From positions 2,751-9,645 of the forward strand of contig JAHEEL010000080.1 in NCBI GenBank assembly GCA_024640745.1: 6,895 bases of DNA, in the 5' to 3' direction. The number at the start of each line of letters is the position of its first letter. The first letter of the stretch is position 1. Source of the stretch: Actinomycetes bacterium (GTDB taxonomy: Bacteria; Actinomycetota; Acidimicrobiia; Spongiisociales; UBA5794). The translations under genes were made by a program, and so were the position numbers. The notes beneath the pieces were generated by a model. The model was not told where the DNA came from and did not search any database. It saw only the letters and a list, made by a program, of their open reading frames with translations. Below are positions 1 through 5,043 of this stretch, one piece after another.

Positions 1-2
1 AT

Positions 3-242
3 TGGGCGACCGCATTCGGCACGTTCAAGATGTATATGGGCAGAGGACTGCTCGTTGGCCTGGACTTGCTGATCGCCGGTGACATCATCAAGACCGTCAC
101 GGTCGAGCCGACGATCGACAACGCCGTCGTGCTCGGACTCCTTGTCGTCATCCGGACCTTCCTGAGTTGGAGCATCGTCCTCGAGATCGAGGGTCACTGG
201 CCGTGGCAGGCTTCCCGATCGGCCACCGCCGACATCGGCTGA
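3..242 (+). CDS. DUF1622 family membrane protein, C-terminal part (5' end outside window)
   Basis: The reading frame is open from the left edge to a TGA at 240-242, giving about 79 residues of the C-terminal end. The visible protein has a hydrophobic stretch (GLLVGLDLLIAGDII), then the pattern D-I-I-K-T-V-x-V-E-P-T, a second hydrophobic stretch (VVLGLLVVIRTFLSWSIV) and the ending E-I-E-G-H-W-P-W. From memory, the D-I-I-x-T order followed by I-R-T-F-L-S and an E-I-E-G-x-W-P-W ending is characteristic of DUF1622, a family of roughly 120-residue predicted inner-membrane proteins with no assigned function. The ATG at 30 is internal to the family domain, so the true start lies upstream of the window. 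The tail after WPW is short and Ala/Ser-rich. The family call is fairly secure; function is unknown. Confidence 0.8.
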   Translation, partial: WATAFGTFKMYMGRGLLVGLDLLIAGDIIKTVTVEPTIDNAVVLGLLVVIRTFLSWSIVLEIEGHWPWQASRSATADIG

Positions 243-266
243 GCGACGAGTCTGGCGACCGTTCCC

Positions 267-272
267 TACGAT
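267..272 (+). promoter_or_regulatory. Probable -10 box for a leaderless transcript
   Basis: TACGAT matches the actinobacterial TANNNT -10 consensus and is followed by exactly 6 bases before the GTG at 279, so the predicted +1 is the first base of the start codon. No Shine-Dalgarno-like sequence precedes that GTG, which fits leaderless translation. No clear -35 element was seen. This is inferred from spacing only. Confidence 0.45.
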
Positions 273-278
273 TCGCAG

Positions 279-725
279 GTGAACCCCGGCACGCGCAACC
301 TCTTCGACCTCCTACGATCCCTCGATCTCCCGACCGACGACTACGCCGTGTTCGGCAGCGGCCCGCTGATCATCCGGGGAATCATCGCGGCGACCAATGA
401 TCTCGATGTGATCAGTCGCGGGGCGGCGTGGGATCGAGCGCTCGCGGTCGGCGACGCCGTCGTTCTGCCGGAGGACGGTGCCCAAATCGTGAGCTGCTTC
501 GACGGAGCAATCACCATCGGCCGAAGCTGGGCCTACGGCGCCTTCGACATCGATGCGCTGATCGATACTGCGGAGATCATCGACGGGATCCCTTTCGTAC
601 GGGTTGAATACGTGGTCGCGTACAAGGAGATTGCAGATCGACCGAAGGACCACGATCACCTCCGCCGCCTGGCGGACCACCCGGCTCTCGACCGCCCAGG
701 TCGCAGACGTCGACCACCACCGTAG
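279..725 (+). CDS. Stand-alone nucleotidyltransferase-fold protein, hypothetical
   Basis: A 148-residue protein beginning at GTG 279. Near the N-terminus it shows F-G-S-G-P-L (residues 25-30), then N-D-L-D-V (40-44), which is the G-S/G-x-G plus D-x-D arrangement of the DNA polymerase-beta-like nucleotidyltransferase superfamily. A further acidic strand, F-D-I-D (89-92), could supply a third carboxylate. Near the end, V-V-A-Y-K...R-P-K-D-H-D-H-L (112-128) resembles the helical K-x-x-x-x-R-x-K-D-x-x-D/H-L segment that follows the catalytic core in small relatives. After residue 133 there is only a Pro/Arg-rich tail. Similar short proteins are common in bacteria as solitary genes with unassigned substrates; some nucleotidyltransferase-fold relatives act as toxin or antitoxin components. 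No partner gene with a HEPN-like or helix-turn-helix signature lies beside it, so I do not assign it to a toxin-antitoxin pair. The fold is likely, the substrate unknown. Confidence 0.7.
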   Translation: MNPGTRNLFDLLRSLDLPTDDYAVFGSGPLIIRGIIAATNDLDVISRGAAWDRALAVGDAVVLPEDGAQIVSCFDGAITIGRSWAYGAFDIDALIDTAEIIDGIPFVRVEYVVAYKEIADRPKDHDHLRRLADHPALDRPGRRRRPPP

Positions 726-769
726 GAGATAGGCGCACCGCTTTCGTGCAGCTGTGGTGTGCGGCGGCC

Positions 770-775
770 TACGCT
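770..775 (+). promoter_or_regulatory. Possible -10 box upstream of the Bax inhibitor-like gene
   Basis: TACGCT matches TANNNT and would place the transcript start near position 782, giving a 5' leader of about 17 bases that still contains the AAGGAG ribosome binding site. No convincing -35 hexamer is visible at the usual spacing. Weak, by-eye prediction. Confidence 0.3.
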
Positions 776-787
776 TCCCGGTCGAAC

Positions 788-793
788 AAGGAG
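788..793 (+). promoter_or_regulatory. Ribosome binding site deciding the start at 799
   Basis: AAGGAG lies 5 bases upstream of ATG 799. It favours this start over the in-frame upstream ATG at 754, which has no such site and would add a 15-residue extension translated from the probable promoter region. Confidence 0.75.
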
Positions 794-798
794 CATCA

Positions 799-1581
799 AT
801 GGCGAACCCCACACTGCAGCGGCAATTCGGCAAGTACCCGGACGTGTCGGCATCGGCGGACATCACTCTGCAGACGCCGCCTCCCCCGTCACCGGTGACC
901 GGTGACGGCGAGGCCATGACGATCGGCGGCACGGCCGCCAAGACCGGTCTTCTGCTGCTCCTCGTGCTCGGTGCCGGTGCATGGGGATGGACGCTGGTCA
1001 GTCCGGAGACCGGCGACACGGCAATGCCGGCCTGGCTGTTCATCCTGATGATCGGCGTGCTCGTCATTGCCATCGTCACCGCCTTCAAGCCGCAGATCGC
1101 GATCGTGACCGGTCCCCTGTATGCGCTTTCGATGGGCGCCATGGTCGGCGCCATCAGCCACATCTACGACTACGAATACGACGGCATCGTCGTGCAGGCA
1201 ATCCTCGCCACCGCCTGCGTCTTCCTCGTGATGCTCATCCTGTTCGTCACGAGGACGATCAGGGTCACCAACCGCATGCGCGGAATCGTCATCGGCGCCA
1301 CCGCCGGGATCGCTCTGTTCTACGCGGTGAGCATCGTGCTCTCGCTGTTCGGAACGACGGTTCCGCTGGTGTGGGACTCCGGCTTCTTCGGCATTGCGTT
1401 CAGCGTCGTCGTCATCGGCATCGCCGCGTTCAATCTCATGCTCGATTTCGACATGATCGAGCGCGGCGTGCAGGCACGCGCACCGAAGAACCTCGAGTGG
1501 TACGGGGCGTTCGGCCTGATGGTCACCATCGTCTGGATGTACATCGAGATGCTGCGGCTCCTTGGCAAAGCGCGCGACTAG
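799..1581 (+). CDS. Bax inhibitor-1/YccA family membrane protein
   Basis: A 260-residue multi-pass membrane protein. A polar N-terminus of about 45 residues, with a run of four prolines near residue 27, is followed by roughly seven hydrophobic segments: about 46-67, 77-95, 101-122, 130-150, 162-184, 193-213 and 235-255. The order F-K-P (96-98), L-Y-A-L-x-M-G-A-x-x-G-x-I-S (107-120), the L-M-L-D-F-D-M-I-E-R-G segment (213-223) and the ending E-W-Y-x-A-F-G-L-x-V-T-I-V-W-M-Y-I-E-x-L-R-L-L are typical of the bacterial Bax1-I branch (YccA/YetJ relatives). In studied members such as B. subtilis YetJ, acidic residues in the late helices form a pH-sensitive gate for calcium leak; D216 and D218 are candidates here, by analogy only. 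The length is normal for the family. Physiological role in bacteria is poorly known; the downstream GlsB-like gene suggests, but does not prove, an envelope-stress context. Confidence 0.88.
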   Translation: MANPTLQRQFGKYPDVSASADITLQTPPPPSPVTGDGEAMTIGGTAAKTGLLLLLVLGAGAWGWTLVSPETGDTAMPAWLFILMIGVLVIAIVTAFKPQIAIVTGPLYALSMGAMVGAISHIYDYEYDGIVVQAILATACVFLVMLILFVTRTIRVTNRMRGIVIGATAGIALFYAVSIVLSLFGTTVPLVWDSGFFGIAFSVVVIGIAAFNLMLDFDMIERGVQARAPKNLEWYGAFGLMVTIVWMYIEMLRLLGKARD

Positions 1582-1638
1582 AACGGCGCTCCGATGAATC
1601 GGACCGCGCGAGACGCGTTGCGTCGATTCAGACTGGGG

Positions 1639-1668
1639 GTCCACGACGCCACGCAGGAAGTCCACGAC
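1639..1668 (+). promoter_or_regulatory. Pair of 9-base direct repeats, 21 bases apart, in the gap before the GlsB-like gene
   Basis: GTCCACGAC occurs at 1639-1647 and again at 1660-1668. The 21-base period equals two helical turns, so both copies face the same side of the DNA, as expected for a tandem regulator site. The gap from 1582 to 1734 otherwise holds only short inverted repeats and no recognisable gene. Two copies of a 9-mer at this GC content could also be chance. Confidence 0.2.
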
Positions 1669-1719
1669 TCTGGGCACGCATTTCTGCTTTCATGGTGACC
1701 GCATTCGAGGAAGCACATC

Positions 1720-1725
1720 GGGAGG
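1720..1725 (+). promoter_or_regulatory. Ribosome binding site of the GlsB-like gene
   Basis: GGGAGG sits 9 bases upstream of the GTG at 1735. An in-frame TGA at 1696-1698 means this GTG is the first usable start, so site and start agree. Confidence 0.7.
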
Positions 1726-1734
1726 CGCGACTTC

Positions 1735-2004
1735 GTGGGAGCCTTTATCGGAACCGTCATCGGCGCACTCATCATGGGCATCATCATCGGGCCGCTCGCC
1801 CGGCTGCTGATTCCCGGCAAGCAGGACATCTCGCTCGGCTGGACGATCGTGGTCGGTGCGGTGGCGGCCTTCATCGGTGGAGTGATCGCCGACATCCTCG
1901 GGGTCGGTGAGACATCGGGCATCGACTGGATCAAGCTGTTCATCCAGCTTGCGCTTGCAGCCGGTGGAATCGTCCTGTTCCTCAGGTACCAAACGACGCG
2001 GTAG
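1735..2004 (+). CDS. GlsB/YeaQ/YmgE family small membrane protein
   Basis: An 89-residue, almost wholly hydrophobic protein with three predicted membrane helices, about residues 2-24, 35-57 and 66-84. The family pattern is clear: a glycine-rich first helix (I-G-x-x-I-G-x-L-I-M-G-I-I-I-G-P-L-A-R), the P-G-K-Q loop at 27-30, and a second Gly/Ala-rich helix (G-A-V-A-A-F-I-G-G) ending in I-L-G. This is the former 'transglycosylase-associated' family (PF04226), whose members are often induced by stress, for example GlsB with Asp23/Gls24 proteins in Firmicutes and YeaQ/YmgE in E. coli; no enzymatic activity is established. Length is typical, on the long side because of a full third helix. The stop lies 36 bases before the deaminase ATG, so read-through transcription into that gene is possible. 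Confidence 0.9.
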   Translation: MGAFIGTVIGALIMGIIIGPLARLLIPGKQDISLGWTIVVGAVAAFIGGVIADILGVGETSGIDWIKLFIQLALAAGGIVLFLRYQTTR

Positions 2005-2040
2005 CTCGACCAGAGGCGACCGAGCGGGTTGAATGGGGCC

Positions 2041-3051
2041 ATGGATACCGCATCGTTCATCCGCGCCCTTCCGAAAGCCGAACTCCACCTGCATATCGAG
2101 GGAACGCTCGAACCCGAGATGATGTTCGAACTCGCCGAGCGCAACGGCGTCGACCTGCCGTTTGCGACCGTCGACGACGTGCGCGCCGCCTATGAGTTCT
2201 CCGATCTGCAGTCGTTCCTCGACATCTACTACCAGGGCGCGGCGGTACTCGTGACCGAACAGGACTTCTACGACCTGATGTTCGTCTACCTCGAGCGAGC
2301 GGCGGCCGACGGCGTCCGACGGGCCGAGATCTTCTTCGATCCGCAAACCCACACCGAGCGGGGGATCGGTTTCCCGGTGTTCATGGACGGGTTCACCAGG
2401 GCCATTGACGATGCAAGGGATCGCTGGGGGATCTCCGCCGACTTGATTCTCTGCTTCCTCCGCCATCTGCCCGGCGAGGCGGCAATCGAGACGTGGCACC
2501 AAGCCGTTCCGTATGCCGATCGGATCATCGGCGTCGGGCTCGACTCCGGAGAGGTCGGCAATCCCCCCGAGCGGTTCGCCGAGGCCTACCGGCTCGCCGG
2601 GGACGCGGGCCTGCACGCCGTCGCCCACGCCGGAGAAGAGGGCCCGCCCGCCTACATCATCGGCGCACTCGACACGCTCGGAGCTGAGCGGATCGACCAC
2701 GGCGTACGGTGCTCCGATGATCCAGAGCTCGTCGAGCGACTCGCAGCAGACCGTATCCCGCTCACGATGTGCCCGCTCTCCAACGTGAAGCTTCGGGTCT
2801 TCGACCGGCTCGAAGACCACAACCTCAAGGACCTGCTCGATCGGGGTGTGCTCGTGACGATCAACTCCGACGATCCGGCCTACTTCGGCGGATACGTGCT
2901 CAGCAACTACCTGGCAATCGCCGAAGCACTGGATCTGAACCGGGACGACCTCGTCACCCTCGCCCGCAATTCGATCGAGGCGACGTTCCTCACGGCGCCG
3001 GAGAAGGCCGGACTGCTCGCCGAAATCGATGCCGTCGCCGCCGGCGGCTGA
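2041..3051 (+). CDS. Adenine deaminase-type member of the adenosine/AMP deaminase superfamily
   Basis: A 336-residue zinc-dependent purine deaminase from ATG 2041; a TTG at 2029 would add four residues. All superfamily metal and catalytic motifs are present: H-L-H (H16, H18), H-A-G-E-E (H196, E199), D-H-G (H220) and S-D-D-P (D277, D278). The protein resembles the bacterial/fungal adenine deaminase branch (EC 3.5.4.2; studied examples are yeast Aah1 and Pseudomonas PA0148) more than true adenosine deaminase: H-L-H-I-E-G-T where adenosine deaminases have H-x-H-L-D-G, F-D-P-Q-T-H-T-x-R-G-I, V-G-L-D-S-x-E-V-G-x-P-P, C-P-L-S-N-x-K-L and N-S-D-D-P-A-Y-F-G-G-Y. In adenosine deaminase the Asp of H-L-D-G contacts the ribose 5'-OH, so the Glu here fits a free-base substrate. 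Expected reaction: adenine to hypoxanthine plus ammonia, in the cytoplasm. The gene faces a purine-type ABC importer. Automated pipelines may label it 'adenosine deaminase'. Confidence 0.92.
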   Translation: MDTASFIRALPKAELHLHIEGTLEPEMMFELAERNGVDLPFATVDDVRAAYEFSDLQSFLDIYYQGAAVLVTEQDFYDLMFVYLERAAADGVRRAEIFFDPQTHTERGIGFPVFMDGFTRAIDDARDRWGISADLILCFLRHLPGEAAIETWHQAVPYADRIIGVGLDSGEVGNPPERFAEAYRLAGDAGLHAVAHAGEEGPPAYIIGALDTLGAERIDHGVRCSDDPELVERLAADRIPLTMCPLSNVKLRVFDRLEDHNLKDLLDRGVLVTINSDDPAYFGGYVLSNYLAIAEALDLNRDDLVTLARNSIEATFLTAPEKAGLLAEIDAVAAGG

Positions 3052-3054
3052 GCC

Positions 3055-3996
3055 CTACTCGCGTTCGAACACCGTGCCCAAGGCGGCCGGCGCTTCGCTC
3101 CCGAACAGGTTTCGCACGCGAGGAAGGCGGTCGCCGATCCGACGGAACCAGCTCGAATAGACGAAGACGAGGGCGAGAATCATCAGCGGGAACGGCGCGA
3201 TCGGAAGCACTTGCGCGAGACCGGGAAAGACGTCTTGGAGCTGGAACGCCATCACCTGGAGGGCCCCGAACAGATAGGCGCCGAAGGCGACCCGCAGCGG
3301 ATGCCAGCCCCCGAAGATCACAATTGCGAGAGCGATCCAGCCGAGGTTGAGCGTCAGCGTTTCGCGCCACCCGAGCTTGATGTCGAGCGAATACGCCGCA
3401 CCGGCGATCCCCACCATGGCGCCGCCCAGCACCGTGTACCAGAAGCGCAAGGTGTTGACCTTGATGCCGCGCGCGAACGCACCCTCCGGCCGTTCGCCTA
3501 CCCCTTGCAGGTTCAGGCCCGACCGCGTGCGATAGAAGTGCCACCAGGTCACCGCAATGGCGAGGAAACTCGCGTAGACGACGAGGTCGTGGTCGAAGAG
3601 CACCTTGCCGACGAACGGGATGTCCGAGAGGACCGGGATCGGGAGCGGTGGGACGCGCGGGCCGCGCTCACCGACCAGGGAGTCGCCGAGGAACGACGCC
3701 AGGTCTGCGGCAAGCAGGGTCAGGACGAATCCGACGGCGATCTGGTTCAGCCTCAGACGAATGCTCGTCGCCGCGATGATCGCAGCAATCGCGGCACCGA
3801 CCACGGCGGCTGCCACGAACCCGGCGAACGCGTGACCGGCCCAGAACGCAACGGCGAATCCGGTCATCGCCGACAGGCGCAAGCTACCTTCGAGCGAGAG
3901 GTTCACAACGCCCGACTTCTCGGTGATGGACTCGCCCATGGTCATGATGACCAGCGGAGCGGCGGCGGCAATGATCGAGTTGAGCGTGTTCTCCAC
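3055..3996 (-). CDS. Nucleoside-type ABC transporter permease, second subunit (NupQ/BmpG-like)
   Basis: A 313-residue membrane protein with a GTG start at 3994-3996. It has the BPD_transp_2 permease pattern of the sugar/purine-nucleoside importers: T-E-K-S-G-V-V-N-L-S-L-E-G (25-37) near the second helix, a series of Ala/Gly-rich helices, and the cytoplasmic ATPase-contact loop G-V-G-E-R-P-E-G-A-F-A-R-G-I (165-178). The early E-K-S-G-V-x-N-L-x-x-E-G signature and the absence of the long periplasmic segment are usual for the shorter second permease of the pair, with which the preceding gene would form a heterodimeric channel. Its start lies 2 bases after the stop of that permease, and its ribosome binding site is inside the end of the upstream gene, so translation is probably coupled. 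The stop is 3 bases from the stop of the converging deaminase gene. Confidence 0.92.
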   Translation of the reverse strand: MENTLNSIIAAAAPLVIMTMGESITEKSGVVNLSLEGSLRLSAMTGFAVAFWAGHAFAGFVAAAVVGAAIAAIIAATSIRLRLNQIAVGFVLTLLAADLASFLGDSLVGERGPRVPPLPIPVLSDIPFVGKVLFDHDLVVYASFLAIAVTWWHFYRTRSGLNLQGVGERPEGAFARGIKVNTLRFWYTVLGGAMVGIAGAAYSLDIKLGWRETLTLNLGWIALAIVIFGGWHPLRVAFGAYLFGALQVMAFQLQDVFPGLAQVLPIAPFPLMILALVFVYSSWFRRIGDRLPRVRNLFGSEAPAALGTVFERE

Positions 3997-3998
3997 GT

Positions 3999-5039
3999 CT
4001 ACGGCTCCCCTCGAGCCGCGCGCTCAACGGAGGCGCGACGTGCCGACCACGCCCCGCCGACCATGACGAACAGCACGATGAACCCCTGGAGGACGCCGCC
4101 GAAGGCTGAATCGAGGCCGAGCCGCAGGTCGAGCTGGGTGCTGCCGACTGAGATCGCGACGAAGAACAGGGCGATCGGGGCGATCCACACGGCGCCGAAC
4201 GCGGCGAGCAGCACCACGAGGATACCGAGGAATCCGTACCCGCCGGACACGGACGGCACGAGCTTGTGTTGGAAAGCCGTCACCTGGACGGTTCCGGCGA
4301 GTCCGGCAAGTGCCCCACCGATCGCGAACGCCCCGAGCAGGTATCGGTTCGTTGGAATGCCAATCAATGCGGCGCTCTTCGGGTTCCTGCCGACCGCCTT
4401 CAGGCGGAGCCCGAACCGCGTGCCCCGCAGCAGCAACCACACGACGACCACGCTGGCGAGTCCGAGGAGCACCGGGATGACCGGCCACCCGGTCCCGAGC
4501 ATCTCCAGGGTAGGCATCCACGCGTCCTCACGGAAGATGTCGGTGCCGCTCGTCGAGGCGACCCCCGTCCGCTGCCAGGGGCCGAGCACGAGGTAGATGA
4601 CGAGGCCGGCGGCCACGAAATCGAGGCCGAGCCCACCGAAGATCTCGTGGACGCCTCCGTGGGTCTTGAGAACGCCGGCAAGTAGCGCCCACAACAGTCC
4701 CCCGACCGCTCCTGCAACGATCGCGGCCAGGATCACCACCCACCCGGGGCCGGGGAGCGATCGTGCTACCCACGTTGCCGCCACGGCACCGATCACGATC
4801 TGCCCCTCAACACCGATGTTCCACAGACCGGCGGCGAAGGTGACGACGAGTCCCGCAGACGCAAGCAGTAGCGGCGACCAGGCGAGCAGCGTCGCCGAGA
4901 TCTTGGAGGCTGAGCCAAACGAGCCTTCGACGAGCAGCCAAAGCGCTTCGAACGGCGGCGCGCCAACGAGCACCAGCAGAACGATCCCGACCGCGAGGGC
5001 CGCGACCAGGGCAACAAGAGTGGGGGCGGCGGATCGCAT
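3999..5039 (-). CDS. Nucleoside-type ABC transporter permease, first subunit (NupP/BmpF-like)
   Basis: A 346-residue membrane protein, taking ATG 5037-5039 as start. A GTG at 5087 is in frame but would add 16 polar residues and overlap the ATPase gene by 44 bases; the ATG begins just before the first helix and 4 bases after the ATPase stop, with AAGGAA about 13 bases upstream. Family signatures are W-N-I-G-V-E-G-Q (73-80) and the ATPase-contact loop K-A-V-G-R-N-P-K-S-A-A-L-I-G-I (214-228). A longer extracellular stretch around residues 153-183 (R-T-G-V-A-S-T-S-G-T-D-I-F) separates the helices, as is usual for the first permease of NupNOPQ-type importers. It should pair with the next gene to form the transmembrane pathway. 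Gene order ATPase-permease-permease with almost no spacing indicates one operon. Exact substrate is inferred from family and neighbourhood. Confidence 0.92.
   Translation of the reverse strand: MRSAAPTLVALVAALAVGIVLLVLVGAPPFEALWLLVEGSFGSASKISATLLAWSPLLLASAGLVVTFAAGLWNIGVEGQIVIGAVAATWVARSLPGPGWVVILAAIVAGAVGGLLWALLAGVLKTHGGVHEIFGGLGLDFVAAGLVIYLVLGPWQRTGVASTSGTDIFREDAWMPTLEMLGTGWPVIPVLLGLASVVVVWLLLRGTRFGLRLKAVGRNPKSAALIGIPTNRYLLGAFAIGGALAGLAGTVQVTAFQHKLVPSVSGGYGFLGILVVLLAAFGAVWIAPIALFFVAISVGSTQLDLRLGLDSAFGGVLQGFIVLFVMVGGAWSARRASVERAARGEP
4006..4012 (-). promoter_or_regulatory. Ribosome binding site of the second permease, inside the first permease gene
   Basis: On the minus strand GAGGGGA lies 9 bases before the GTG at 3996. 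It is inside the last codons of the upstream permease, so ribosomes finishing that gene can re-initiate here. Confidence 0.65.
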
Positions 5040-5043
5040 CCCG

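Noticed and set aside
754..798. ATG at 754 for the Bax inhibitor-like protein
   Set aside because: AAGGAG at 788-793 points to ATG 799, and the extra 15 residues would come from the probable promoter and leader.
888..899. Palindrome GTCACCGGTGAC
   Set aside because: It lies inside the coding part for the Pro-rich N-terminus of the Bax inhibitor-like protein; a 12-base palindrome is expected by chance in GC-rich coding DNA and its position does not suggest an operator.
1590..1603. Inverted repeat TCCGAT-GA-ATCGGA after the Bax inhibitor-like gene
   Set aside because: Arms are only 6 bases with a 2-base loop and no T-run; too weak to call a terminator.
1690..2820. Long minus-strand open frame of 376 codons opposite the GlsB-like and deaminase genes
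   Set aside because: No recognisable domain; it mirrors the codon pattern of the plus-strand deaminase, which has complete catalytic motifs.
3211..4596. Long plus-strand open frame of 461 codons opposite the permease genes
   Set aside because: It is highly charged and low in hydrophobic residues, a typical antisense shadow of GC-rich coding DNA. The minus strand encodes two permeases with clear family motifs.
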